A stretch of DNA of 64,000 nt from Streptomyces laurentii (GCA_002355495.1 AP017424.1:1674001-1738000), one strand, 5' to 3'. Shown: positions 8,696 to 16,004, counted from the first letter of the stretch. The notes: a model not told the origin generated them from the letters alone. Translations and numbers: made by a program.

Positions 8696-9938
8696 TTCCC
8701 GCCTGCCTGCCGGTGGTCTCCGGCTGGGGCTTCGGGTGGGTTCCTGTTTCTTCGCGCTGTGCCGGGACGAGTCCCGGTCTTACCCGCGCTCCGCAGGCTG
8801 ACACTGCCAGTCCGGCAGCCTTGGCGACGTTGACCGCCGCGTTGATATCCCGGTCCAGGACCGCCCCGCACGCGCCACACGCCCACACACGCACATGCAG
8901 GGGTTTGGGGCCGTCCTTCACGCCGCACTGGGAGCACACCTGGGACGTGGGCTCGAAGCGGCCGATGCGCAGGAAGGTACGCCCGTGCCGGGCGGCCTTG
9001 TACTCCAGCATCGCGAGGAACGCCGACCATCCGGCGTCGTGCACGGATTTCGCCATGCGAGTGCGGGCAAGTCCCCTGACCGCCAGGTCCTCCACTGCCA
9101 CCGCTTGGTTCTCGCGGATGATCTTCGTGGAAAGCTGGTGGTGGAACTCGCGGCGCGCATCAGCGACGCGGGCGTGTGCCCGTGCGACACGGACCCTGGC
9201 CTTGTTCCTGTTCTTGCTGCCCTTTTCCTTGCGGGACAGGTCCCGCTGCGCCTTCTTCAGCTTCTTCTCGGCCCGCCGCAAAAAGCGGGGACTGTCGATC
9301 TTCGCGCCGTCCGACAGGACCGCGAAGTGCGTGAGGCCGAGGTCGATACCGACGACCGGCGTCACCTCAGGGAGCGTCTCGTCCGTGCTGGTCTCGACCA
9401 CGAACGAGGCGAAGTACCGGCCCGCGGCATCCTTGACCACACTGACCGTGGACGGAACCGACGGCAGACAGCGCGACCACTTGACCCGCACATCACCGAT
9501 CTTCGGAAGCCGCAGCTTCCCGCCGCCGGTGATCCGCCATCCGGCGTTGGCGGTGAACCGGATCGTGTGACGGTTGTCCTTCCGGGACTTGAACCGGGGT
9601 GCGCCCATTCGCGGGCGCTTGCCCTTCAAGGAGTCGAAGAAGTTCCTGTACGCGGCATCCAGGTCCCGAAGAGACTGCTGGAGGACCACCGACGACACCT
9701 CCGCGAGCCACGCCCGCTCAGGAGTCTTCTTCAAGGCCGTCAGATGTTTCGACAACTCCCCCGAGGTGACGAACGGCAACCCGGCGACACGAGCGGACTC
9801 GCGGACACGCAACGCGTCGTTGAAGACAACCCGAGCACACCCGAACGCCTTGGCCAGCGCCGAACGCTGACCAGCACTCGGATACAGGCGGAAGCTGTAC
9901 CGAAGCTGCACACCGACCACCCTACCCTTTAGGCCCAT
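8682..9938 (-). CDS. tnpB: TnpB, RNA-guided RuvC nuclease of IS200/IS605 (OrfB type)
   Basis: 418 residues from the ATG at 9938 (MGLKGRVVGVQLRYSFRLYP); 70 further in-frame codons upstream run over the tnpA remnant and are rejected. All three RuvC acidic residues are present: D199 in GIDLG, E283 in VEDLAVRGL, D364 in DRDINAAVN. The zinc finger cysteines 335/338 (CSQCG) and 354/357 (CGACG) are intact, and the basic helical region 219-260 is typical. Known role of the family: guide-RNA-directed DNA cleavage that favours element retention; it is not itself a transposase. The partner TnpA is dead here, so this copy should be immobile unless TnpA is supplied in trans. Confidence 0.9.
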   Translation of the reverse strand: MGLKGRVVGVQLRYSFRLYPSAGQRSALAKAFGCARVVFNDALRVRESARVAGLPFVTSGELSKHLTALKKTPERAWLAEVSSVVLQQSLRDLDAAYRNFFDSLKGKRPRMGAPRFKSRKDNRHTIRFTANAGWRITGGGKLRLPKIGDVRVKWSRCLPSVPSTVSVVKDAAGRYFASFVVETSTDETLPEVTPVVGIDLGLTHFAVLSDGAKIDSPRFLRRAEKKLKKAQRDLSRKEKGSKNRNKARVRVARAHARVADARREFHHQLSTKIIRENQAVAVEDLAVRGLARTRMAKSVHDAGWSAFLAMLEYKAARHGRTFLRIGRFEPTSQVCSQCGVKDGPKPLHVRVWACGACGAVLDRDINAAVNVAKAAGLAVSACGARVRPGLVPAQREETGTHPKPQPETTGRQAGISAL

Positions 9939-10065
9939 ACCACCACGATGGAAACCGAATCCCGACATACGCACCGGGCGCCACGTCGTCCACCATCTAC
10001 ACGCCCACTTGGCCTTCGTCACCAGGTACCGGCACAACGCCGTGACAAACGACATGCTGACCCGC
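9937..10065 (+). pseudogene. tnpA (Y1 HUH transposase) remnant
   Basis: Read on the + strand this gives RWKPNPDIRTGRHVVHHL, then HAHLAFVTRYRH, then NAVTNDMLTR, which is the N terminus of IS200-type TnpA. The codon where the start is expected is ATA (9937-9939), overlapping the tnpB start on the other strand. After MLTR (10065) family similarity stops, so the HUH motif and the catalytic Tyr are absent. The remnant accounts for 43 of about 140 residues. It is divergent from tnpB, as in IS605. Confidence 0.8.
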
Positions 10066-10157
10066 CACGACAAACACGGAGCACACTCCAGCACCCCACT
10101 CCACCAAGCCAAGGAAGCGCTCCACCCCCGCCCGCGAGGACGGAACACCGCGCAAGA

Positions 10158-10718
10158 TCAGAGGTAGATCCAGCCGACCGCGTAGCTGAATGAGGCGAGC
10201 AGGGCCATCGCGGTGCCGGTGACGTCGAGGCCGGAGAAGCCCTGCCAGGCGCCGAGCACGGTCAGTACGCCGATGAAGCCGATGCCCAGACCCGCCGCGC
10301 GTACCCGGGTCGGGCGGTCCTCGGACAGGGCGACGAGCGAGAGGAGCATGCCCCACAGCGGGGTGGTGGCGTTGCAGATACTCGCGAGCGTCGAGGGGAT
10401 CGTCAGCTCCGCGTACGCGAAGAGGGAGAACGGCAGTGCGTTGAGCAGGATGGCCGCCACGGCCAGATGGCCCCAGACGCGCGCGCCGCGCGGCAGCCGG
10501 TCGCCCTTGACGGCCACGGCGACGGCCAGCACCGCCGTACCGAACACGAGCCGGGCGAAGGTCACCTGGAACGGGGCGAAGCCGTCCGTGGCGACTTTGA
10601 TCAAGAGGAAGCTGAATCCCCAGATCAGGGCGAGGGCACCGAAGCGGATGCGCCAGTCGACGCGCGGGTGACGTGGGGGGGGGGGGGGGAGGGAGTGCGT
10701 GGGGGTGGAACTGCTCAT
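10158..10718 (-). pseudogene. EamA/DMT-family permease, 3' truncated
   Basis: 186 residues remain, of about 300 expected. Five hydrophobic helices of the first EamA repeat and the start of the second are visible (ALIWGFSFLLIKVA to ALLASFSYAVGWIYL); the frame then meets TGA at the IS200/IS605 boundary. The N terminus contains a run of prolines encoded by a 15-base G tract (10675-10689 on the + strand). It is divergent from a LysR regulator, the usual arrangement for an amino-acid or metabolite exporter and its regulator. With half the helices gone, transport is unlikely. Confidence 0.8.
10675..10689. repeat. 15-base G homopolymer inside the EamA gene
   Basis: Fifteen consecutive G on the + strand (C on the coding strand), encoding the PPPPP run near residue 12 of the permease fragment. 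Such a tract is prone to slippage in replication and to miscounting in sequencing. Confidence 0.9.
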
Positions 10719-10791
10719 TCCCTCAGCGTCACCGAATCAACCTTATAGAACAAGTGAGAACTTCTCCCTCATATGTCTTAGTATTGCTTAT
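10719..10791. promoter_or_regulatory. Divergent promoter region, EamA gene / LysR gene
   Basis: A 73-base gap, far more AT-rich than its surroundings (CTTATAGAACAAGTGAG, CTTAGTATTGCTTATATG). No strong ribosome site precedes the LysR ATG at 10792. Divergent LysR/transporter gaps normally hold the regulator's own binding site; TTATAGAACAA and similar stretches fit the loose T-N11-A pattern. Confidence 0.5.
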
Positions 10792-11697
10792 ATGTTGAAT
10801 CTGGAGCGTCTGCGGACCCTGGACGCGGTCGCGCGGCACGGTTCGGTGAGCGGCGCCGCCGACGGCCTGCACGTCACGACCTCGGCCGTGTCCCAGCAGC
10901 TCGCCAAGCTGGAGCGTGAGATCGGCCAGCAACTGCTCGCCAAGAACGGCCGAGGGGTCCGGCTCACCGATGCCGGGCTGCTGCTCGCCGAGCACGCCTC
11001 CCGCATCCTCTCCCAGGTGGAGCTCGCCCAGGCCGACATAGAGGCCCAGCGCGGCCAGGTGGTCGGCGAGGTACGGATCGCCGCCTTCCCGACGGCCATG
11101 CGCGGACTCTTCCCGTCCGCGATCCGCGCCCTGCGCGCCGCTCACCCCGACCTGCGCGTGCACACCACGGAGCTGGAACCCGAGCCCGGGATCCGCGAAG
11201 TACTGCGCGGCGACTGCGACCTGTCGGTCGTCCTCGACTGGAACAACAAGCGGGCGCCCGTCCCCGCCGGCCTCGAACGGGCCCATCTCCTCGACGACGC
11301 CGCCGACTTGGCCCTTCCCGCCGACCACCCGCTCGCCGGCCGCGAGGTCGTCGACCTGGAGGACTTCGCCGAGGATGAATGGGTCTCCTGGCCACGCGGC
11401 GAGTTCTGCCACGAATGGCTGATGTTCACCCTGCGCGCCAAGGGCATCGAGCCCCGCATCGCCCATGTCGCCGCCGACCACCACACCCAGCTCGCCCTGG
11501 TCGCCGCCGGACTCGGCGTCTGCGTCGCACCCCGCCTCGGCCGGCTGCCGATGGACGACGACGTCGCCTTCGTCCCCGTACGACAGCCGGTCAGCCGGCA
11601 CATCTACGCCACCTGGCGCACCGACGCCGGACGCCGACCCTCCATCCGCGCCGTCGTCGACGCCCTGCGGGCGGCCGGCACACCACCGACCGACTGA
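10792..11697 (+). CDS. LysR-family transcriptional regulator
   Basis: 301 residues. Residues 1-60 are the LysR winged helix (LNLERLRTLDAVARHGSVSG, then VTTSAVSQQLAKLEREIGQQ), followed by the periplasmic-binding-protein-like effector domain from VRIAAFPTAMRGL to the end. The ATG at 10792 is chosen over an upstream frame because it opens directly on the HTH. It is divergent from the truncated EamA permease, which it probably regulated together with a small-molecule signal such as an amino acid; that target is now broken, so the regulator may be a leftover or may have other targets. Confidence 0.85.
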   Translation: MLNLERLRTLDAVARHGSVSGAADGLHVTTSAVSQQLAKLEREIGQQLLAKNGRGVRLTDAGLLLAEHASRILSQVELAQADIEAQRGQVVGEVRIAAFPTAMRGLFPSAIRALRAAHPDLRVHTTELEPEPGIREVLRGDCDLSVVLDWNNKRAPVPAGLERAHLLDDAADLALPADHPLAGREVVDLEDFAEDEWVSWPRGEFCHEWLMFTLRAKGIEPRIAHVAADHHTQLALVAAGLGVCVAPRLGRLPMDDDVAFVPVRQPVSRHIYATWRTDAGRRPSIRAVVDALRAAGTPPTD

Positions 11698-11712
11698 ATC
11701 GCGCGTACGAAA

Positions 11713-11748
11713 AGGCCCTGCTCCGCCCCGAACCAGGGGCGGAGCAGG
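11713..11748. terminator. Strong bidirectional hairpin terminator
   Basis: A perfect 15-bp stem, GCCCTGCTCCGCCCC (11713-11727) with GGGGCGGAGCAGGGC (11734-11748), 6-base loop, followed by TTCTT. It lies between the convergent LysR and DUF397 genes and serves both. Confidence 0.85.
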
Positions 11749-11759
11749 GCTTCTTACGG

Positions 11760-11966
11760 TCACACGCCGAGCCGGCCGCCCTTGACACCGGCGACGAACG
11801 ACGAGAACGCGGAGGCGGAGACGCTGAACGAGGGCCCGTCGGAGACCTTGGAGTCACGGACGGGGACGGTGCCGTGCGAGGCGACGAGGTTGATGGCGAC
11901 CTCGACGCAGTTGCTGGTGGTGCCACTGTAGGAGGACTTGAACCATCGAGGGGATGCGGTCGTCAC
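11760..11966 (-). CDS. DUF397 domain protein, partner of the XRE regulator
   Basis: 68 residues from the GTG at 11966; the start overlaps the stop of the upstream XRE gene as GTGA, which forces translational coupling. Sequence: SPRWFKSSYSGTTSNCVEVA, then VPVRDSKVSDGPSFSVSASA, then FSSFVAGVKGG. Together with the XRE-DUF5753 gene it forms the two-gene module seen many times in Streptomyces chromosomes and in whiJ-like developmental loci, where the small protein is thought to modulate the DNA-binding partner. Confidence 0.9.
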   Translation of the reverse strand: MTTASPRWFKSSYSGTTSNCVEVAINLVASHGTVPVRDSKVSDGPSFSVSASAFSSFVAGVKGGRLGV

Positions 11967-12802
11967 TGGGTGCCCTTTCGTACCTGCTCGATCATGGCCA
12001 CGGAGCCGGCCTGCGAGAGGCATTCGGCCTGAAGCTGATGGTAGGCCGTCAGGACAGGCATGACAGAAGCGGTTTCGCGGTCGACGAAGCCTTGGGCGTG
12101 GGATTCCGTGTACGACACCATGGTCCGGTCCTTGAGCGTCAGATGGTTGACCGGAAGGTCGAACGACCGTCGCTCGCCCAGCTCGTAGGGCGCTATCTGC
12201 AGCATGCTGTTGGACAGCTCGGCGAACTCGATCAAACTGCGCAACTGCGCTTCCATGACCGCTGGGCCACCGACGGGGCGACGGATGCAGCTCTCGTCCA
12301 TCACCACGAGCAGCATGGGCGGACGCTCCTGCTTCAGCCGCTCCTGCCTCTCGGCGAGGAACGCCAGGCCCTCCTCCGCCTGCTCCCGAGTGAGGGAGCC
12401 CCGCTGCACACGCCCCCTGGCCACTGCCTGTGCGTATTCCGGAGTCTGCAACAACCCCGGAATGACGCCGATCTCGAACAGCCGGATCTCGACCGCGCGC
12501 GCCTCGTAGGCCACGTACTCCGGGAAGCCCTCCAGCAGGATCCCGTGCCGTGTCTCGTGATACGCCCGCACGAACGAATCGACGGTGTTCGTGGTGCCGC
12601 AGACCTGATCCGCTTTCCGCGCGAAGGGCAGGGTCGGAGGCTTGCGAGCAGTTTCGACGGCGGAGATGTGCTGACTGGAGCACCCGATCCGGTCGGACAG
12701 ATCCTCCTGCCGCCAGCCCAGGCCCTCCCGCACTCTGCGCAGTTGTGCACCGAAGGCGGCCCGGGGACTGCTCTCCGGCTGCAACTCCTTGAGATTGACC
12801 AC
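11963..12802 (-). CDS. XRE-family regulator with DUF5753 domain
   Basis: 279 residues. Residues 17-70 are a helix-turn-helix (GAQLRRVREGLGWRQEDLSD, then CSSQHISAVETARKPPTL). The rest is the DUF5753 domain, with AVEIRLFEIGVIPGLLQTPE, then YAQAVARGR, and the later VVMDESCIRRPVGGPAVM. Family role: DNA-binding control of development or antibiotic production, usually with a DUF397 protein. The gap to the divergent small gene (12803-12894) carries an inverted repeat that could be its operator. Confidence 0.9.
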   Translation of the reverse strand: MVNLKELQPESSPRAAFGAQLRRVREGLGWRQEDLSDRIGCSSQHISAVETARKPPTLPFARKADQVCGTTNTVDSFVRAYHETRHGILLEGFPEYVAYEARAVEIRLFEIGVIPGLLQTPEYAQAVARGRVQRGSLTREQAEEGLAFLAERQERLKQERPPMLLVVMDESCIRRPVGGPAVMEAQLRSLIEFAELSNSMLQIAPYELGERRSFDLPVNHLTLKDRTMVSYTESHAQGFVDRETASVMPVLTAYHQLQAECLSQAGSVAMIEQVRKGTQ

Positions 12803-12841
12803 AACTCACCCTTCGGCTGTCGCTAGTTGAAGGTCTCTCGA

Positions 12842-12884
12842 CTGTAGGCCACTCTGGCGACGCCTCGTAGTGGATTCGCTACAG
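12842..12884. promoter_or_regulatory. Imperfect inverted repeat in the XRE / small-gene divergent promoter
   Basis: CTGTAG..CACT (12842-12853) is mirrored by AGTGG..CTACAG (12869-12884) inside the 92-base divergent gap. The second arm abuts the ribosome site of the rightward gene, a position suited to repression by the XRE protein. Confidence 0.4.
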
Positions 12885-12897
12885 AAAGGAGCGGGTG

Positions 12898-13155
12898 ATG
12901 TCCGAACGCATCGCTCCCTCACGCCCGCAGCCTGCGCCGATGCCCGCGATCGGGTCGTACATGGTCGACACGCGCGTGGCGACAACTCGCCCCGGCCGGG
13001 TGATGGCCCACGAAGACGACCTCGTCTACCTCCGCCCTGTGGGCGGCGGCAAGGAATGGACCGCGCGAGCCGAGGACCTCCGCCCGCCGACCGACAACGA
13101 GTGCGACAGCATCCGCACCCTCACCACCCCCGTCTACCCGCCGGGAAAACCGTGA
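12898..13155 (+). CDS. Small hypothetical protein divergent from the XRE regulator
   Basis: 85 residues from the ATG at 12898, preceded by GAAAGGAG at a 6-base spacing; GTG at 12895 is too close to that site. The protein is soluble and unrecognised: a proline-rich N terminus (SRPQPAPMPAIGSYM), a beta-rich centre (VDTRVATTRPGRVM, DLVYLRPVGGGKEW) and a proline-rich end. The centre resembles the small proteins often found beside XRE/DUF397 pairs in Streptomyces. It overlaps the next frame by 4 bases. Function unknown. Confidence 0.65.
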   Translation: MSERIAPSRPQPAPMPAIGSYMVDTRVATTRPGRVMAHEDDLVYLRPVGGGKEWTARAEDLRPPTDNECDSIRTLTTPVYPPGKP

Positions 13156-13390
13156 CCATCACGACCACCACCGACCTCGCCACCGACCACGGACTCCGCC
13201 ACCACCCCGCCCGGCCCCCGGCTGCACGGTCTGCGCACTGCTCGTCGCCTGGTTCCGGCACTACACCGCCACCGGCCCGCGGCACGACGCGTCCGCCGCC
13301 GTGGACTGCGCGGTGGAGATCCGCAACCACCCCCACGATCCACCGAAGATGACGCTCAAGCGCCGCTCTCCCCCGCCGGCGACCGTCTGA
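13152..13390 (+). pseudogene. Small hypothetical gene split by a -1 frameshift at a C5 run
   Basis: Begins with a GTG (13152) overlapping the previous stop as GTGA and reads MTITTTTDLATDHGLRHHP, then meaningless sequence. One base back in frame, from 13220, a protein-like stretch appears: GCTVCALLVAWFRHYTATG, then PRHDASAAVDCAVEIRNH, ending at the TGA at 13388-13390. The frame change falls at the run CCCCC (13215-13219). A single missing C would restore a ~78-residue protein with a CxxC motif. Either a real frameshift, a programmed one, or a sequence error. Confidence 0.55.
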
Positions 13391-13467
13391 TGTGGCGCAC
13401 GGCCGTCACCGTCATCGGCGCTTCCGCCTGGATCGCCACCCTCGCCGCCCTCGTCACGCGGCTCTAG
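13390..13467 (+). CDS. 25-residue single-span membrane peptide
   Basis: ATG at 13390 overlaps the previous stop (TGATG). The product starts MWRTAVTVIGASAW and ends ATLAALVTRL: one hydrophobic helix with arginines at both ends. Its stop codon TAG lies within the CTAG that the IS701-type element duplicated, so insertion left the reading frame intact but cut it from its terminator at 14920-14956. The overlap with the frame before it suggests a real three-gene small operon (12898-13467). Function unknown. Confidence 0.45.
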   Translation: MWRTAVTVIGASAWIATLAALVTRL

Positions 13468-14909
13468 TAGGGCTTGGTCAGGTTCGTGTTGGTGTTGCGT
13501 GTCCTGCGGGTTTGGTGTGTCGTTGGGGACGTGTGACGCCGGAGGAAATGTCAGCTGTGCGTGGCGAGTTGGAGGACTTCGCGGCAGAGGTCTTCGAGCC
13601 GTTCGCGCGTAATGATCAGCGTCGGTGGGGGCGGGTCTACCTGCGGGGCCTGCTCACGGACGGGCAGCGCAAGTCGGTCGAGCCGATGGCCACCCGGCTT
13701 GGCGAGGACGGGAACCGGCAGGCCCTGGCCCACTTCATCACCACCAGCCCATGGGACCCGGCGCATGTGAGGGCCCGGCTGGCCTGGAGGATGGAGAAGG
13801 CGATCCGGCCCACCGTGCTGATCTTCGATGACACCGGGTTCCTCAAGGACGGCAATGCCTCGGCGTGTGTGTCGCGGCAGTACACAGGCACGGCGGGCAA
13901 GGTCACCAACTGCCAGGTGGGCGTCTCGCTGCACCTGGCCTCGGATCATGCCTCGGCGGCAGTGGACTGGCGGCTGTTCCTGCCCGAGACCTGGGCGCCC
14001 GGGTCCGTGAAGGCGGATCCGGACAAGGTCGCCCGCCGCGCCGCATGCCGGATTCCCGATGACATCGGGCATGTGGAGAAATGGCAGCTCGCACTCGACA
14101 TGCTCGACGAGACCCGCTCCTGGGGCATCGAGGTCCCGGTGGCCGTCGCGGACGCCGGATACGGCGACGCGGCCGCCTTCCGGCACGGCCTCCAGGCCCA
14201 CGGCCTCAACTACGTGGTGGGAATCTCCACCACCCTCTCGGCACAGCCCGGCCACGCGGTGCCGGTCGCAGAGCCGTACTCCGGGACCGGACGCCGGCCG
14301 GTGGCGAAGTACCCGGACAAGCCGCAGTCGGTGAAACAGCTGGTCATCGGGGCGGGCCGGAAGGCGGCGAAGCCGGTGCAATGGCGTGAGGGCTCCCGGC
14401 CCGGCACCGGCCGCAGCGGCTTCAAGCGGATGTACTCGCGGTTCGTGACTCTGCGGATCCGGCCTGCCGGACGAGAGGTCCGCCAGGCGGCCGACGGCCC
14501 GGAACTGCCCGAGTGCTGGCTCCTGGCCGAGTGGCCGGCCGGCCAGGCCGAACCCGTCCAGTTCTGGCTCTCCGACCTGCCCGCCGACACCCCGCTGACC
14601 ACCCTGGTCCGCCTGGCCAAGCTCCGCTGGCGCATCGAACACGACTACCGCGAGATGAAACAGGCCCTGGGCCTGGCCCACTTCGAGGGCCGCACCTGGA
14701 ACGGGTGGCACCACCACGTCACCCTCGTCTCCGTCGCCCACGCCTTCTGCACCTTGCAACGACTGGCCAGAGCCCCAAAAGACACGGCGCCGGCCTGAGC
14801 CTCTACCGCATCGTCCGCGAGCTACAGACCCTCCTCGCGACATGGACCGGCGTCTGCCCCACCTGTCACCGCGGCATACCCACACCAACACCAACCTGAC
14901 CAAGCCCTA
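13468..14909 (+). mobile_element. IS701-family insertion sequence, 1442 bp, with CTAG target duplication
   Basis: Ends are inverted repeats: the outer 17 bases match perfectly (TAGGGCTTGGTCAGGTT at 13468-13484; its complement at 14893-14909). After one mismatch ten more bases match, giving 27 of 28. The 4-base direct repeat CTAG flanks it at 13464-13467 and 14910-14913, the YTAR-type duplication of IS701. One DDE transposase fills the element. Clean ends and an intact duplication suggest recent insertion, between the 25-residue peptide and the terminator of its operon. Confidence 0.95.
13533..14798 (+). CDS. IS701-family DDE transposase
   Basis: 421 residues from the GTG at 13533 (ATG at 13548 is the alternative); upstream codons extend outside the element and are rejected. 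Motifs: VLIFDDTGFLKDG (first Asp), VAVADAGYGD (second Asp), RWRIEHDYREMKQALGLAHF with EGRTWNGWHHH (catalytic Glu region). The frame ends at 14798, but the -1 frame continues from a CCCAAAA heptamer (14774-14780) for 39 codons (RHGAGLSLYRIVRELQTLL, then ATWTGVCPTCHRG) to a TGA at 14899, just before the right repeat. A longer frameshifted product is possible. Confidence 0.9.
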   Translation: MTPEEMSAVRGELEDFAAEVFEPFARNDQRRWGRVYLRGLLTDGQRKSVEPMATRLGEDGNRQALAHFITTSPWDPAHVRARLAWRMEKAIRPTVLIFDDTGFLKDGNASACVSRQYTGTAGKVTNCQVGVSLHLASDHASAAVDWRLFLPETWAPGSVKADPDKVARRAACRIPDDIGHVEKWQLALDMLDETRSWGIEVPVAVADAGYGDAAAFRHGLQAHGLNYVVGISTTLSAQPGHAVPVAEPYSGTGRRPVAKYPDKPQSVKQLVIGAGRKAAKPVQWREGSRPGTGRSGFKRMYSRFVTLRIRPAGREVRQAADGPELPECWLLAEWPAGQAEPVQFWLSDLPADTPLTTLVRLAKLRWRIEHDYREMKQALGLAHFEGRTWNGWHHHVTLVSVAHAFCTLQRLARAPKDTAPA

Positions 14910-14919
14910 CTAGAGAGCT

Positions 14920-14956
14920 CCCGCTCCGCCCGGCTCTCCACCCCGGGCGGAGCGGG
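14920..14956. terminator. Hairpin terminator of the interrupted small-gene operon
   Basis: CCCGCTCCGCCC (14920-14931) pairs perfectly with GGGCGGAGCGGG (14945-14956), 13-base loop. Without the IS it would follow the 25-residue peptide stop by about 6 bases. Confidence 0.75.
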
Positions 14957-15052
14957 GCCGGCCGGCTTCGGAAGAGGCCCGCCCGTTCCCTGTCCTTGTC
15001 GGCCTGGTCGTCGTCCGCGCCGCCATTCTTCGAACGCGTGGGAGGCAGGCAG

Positions 15053-15079
15053 GGTGTGCCACGCTTCGCGCGGCACACC
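15053..15079. terminator. Hairpin terminator of the small secreted protein gene
   Basis: GGTGTGCC (15053-15060) and GGCACACC (15072-15079), with further pairing inside the loop; it lies 10 bases beyond the stop of the leftward gene ending at 15090. Confidence 0.6.
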
Positions 15080-15089
15080 CACCGTGGGG

Positions 15090-15503
15090 TTACTCGGGCT
15101 GGGTGACCGTCAGAGACCAGCGGATGCCGTCGCTGGAGGCATCGACCCCCACGGCGAAGGACCCGGGCTTCACCACGCCCGGGTCCATCGTCACCGAACC
15201 CACTCCCGCATCGCCCACGGGACAGTCGACGGTGAACGCCGCAACCTGTGTCTGCTGCGCCATCGTCACGTCTATGCTGCCGCCCCCTTCGCAGGCAGCG
15301 GTCAGCACGGTCGGCAGCCCCTCCCAGGCCCCGCCCGACACGAGACCACCGTCCCCGGTCATCTCCTCCACCCACACCAGGCCGTCCGGCCCAGGGTGAG
15401 GGAGAAGCCCCCCGGTCGCCGCCGCGGCGGCGGGTACCACACTGACGGCAGTCATCGCGCAGGCCGCCAGCAGAGCCACGGCCATGGTCTTCCTCACGCG
15501 CAT
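15090..15503 (-). CDS. Small secreted protein, unknown function
   Basis: 137 residues. Two adjacent ATGs (15506, 15503) follow GAGGAG; the second gives the better 6-base spacing and is used. MRVRKTMAVALLAACAMTAV and VVPAAAAATG form a clear Sec signal peptide with cleavage near AAA. The mature part is a ~105-residue beta-rich domain with two cysteines (TAACEGGG, FTVDCPVG), probably a disulfide, ending VDASSDGIRWSLTVTQPE. No known domain recognised; the final strands resemble a small carbohydrate-binding-like sandwich, which is only a guess. Confidence 0.65.
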   Translation of the reverse strand: MRVRKTMAVALLAACAMTAVSVVPAAAAATGGLLPHPGPDGLVWVEEMTGDGGLVSGGAWEGLPTVLTAACEGGGSIDVTMAQQTQVAAFTVDCPVGDAGVGSVTMDPGVVKPGSFAVGVDASSDGIRWSLTVTQPE

Positions 15504-15623
15504 CATGTGCTCCTCGGTCAACTGGACATGGACCGGCAGTATCGCGAGGGGCGGGCATCGTGGTCATGAGTACGCGTACTCAGCGCACAGGAGTGGCCGG
15601 AAGAGCGCGTCCGGCACCGCGCA

Positions 15624-16004
15624 CTACCGCGCCGCGTCGCGTTCGGCCTGGCTGCGCTCGACGCAGAACTCGTTGCCCTCGGGGTCCGCGAGGACGGCCC
15701 AGCCCGTGCCGTCCGGGCGGCGGCGGTCGTCGACGAGGGTGGCGCCGAGGGCGAGGACGCGGGCGACCTCCTCGTCGCGCGTACGGTCCTGGGGGCTGAG
15801 ATCCAGGTGGACGCGGTTCTTCACCGACTTGCCCTCCGGGACCTGGATGAAGAGGAGGCCGGCCCCCGGCGAGTCGACCAGGGCCTCGGGGTCGCCCGGC
15901 TTGTCGTCGTCGGAGACCTGGGAGTCGAGGACCTCGGCCCAGAAGGAGGCCAGGGCGTAGGCGTCGGAACAGTCGATGGTCACGTGGCGCACGAGAGAAG
16001 ACAT
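15624..16004 (-). CDS. VOC-superfamily (glyoxalase/bleomycin-resistance-like) protein
   Basis: 126 residues from the ATG at 16004; upstream in-frame codons are unlike protein. It is a single VOC half-unit pair: SLVRHVTIDCSDAYALASFW, then NRVHLDLSPQDRTRDEEVAR with LGATLVDDR, and the C-terminal WAVLADPEGNEFCVE that usually supplies a metal-binding Glu. Similar 'glyoxalase' proteins are abundant in Streptomyces and act on diverse small molecules or confer binding-type resistance; substrate cannot be told. Monocistronic between two secreted-protein genes. Confidence 0.85.
   Translation of the reverse strand: MSSLVRHVTIDCSDAYALASFWAEVLDSQVSDDDKPGDPEALVDSPGAGLLFIQVPEGKSVKNRVHLDLSPQDRTRDEEVARVLALGATLVDDRRRPDGTGWAVLADPEGNEFCVERSQAERDAAR

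Larger units (their letters stand above)
8667..10164 (-). mobile_element. IS200/IS605-family element, degenerate tnpA with intact tnpB
   Basis: Contains tnpB on the - strand and a divergent tnpA remnant on the + strand, the IS605-like divergent layout. The end next to tnpB is set by the hairpin at 8674-8695 and the point where the HD gene frame resumes (about 8667). The other end is set only by where the EamA frame is lost (about 10160-10166); the sequence there reads CTGAT on the - strand, resembling the TTGAT-type target motif of some relatives. As expected for HUH elements there are no inverted terminal repeats or target duplication. Boundaries are uncertain by several bases. Confidence 0.75.

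Noticed and set aside
9939..10148. N-terminal extension of TnpB by 70 residues
   Set aside because: The + strand of this stretch is a tnpA remnant; the extension has no family similarity, and TnpB begins at the ATG at 9938.
13392..13532. Transposase start upstream of the IS701 left end
   Set aside because: The start would lie outside the element, in the 25-residue peptide gene; GTG 13533 or ATG 13548 inside the element is right.
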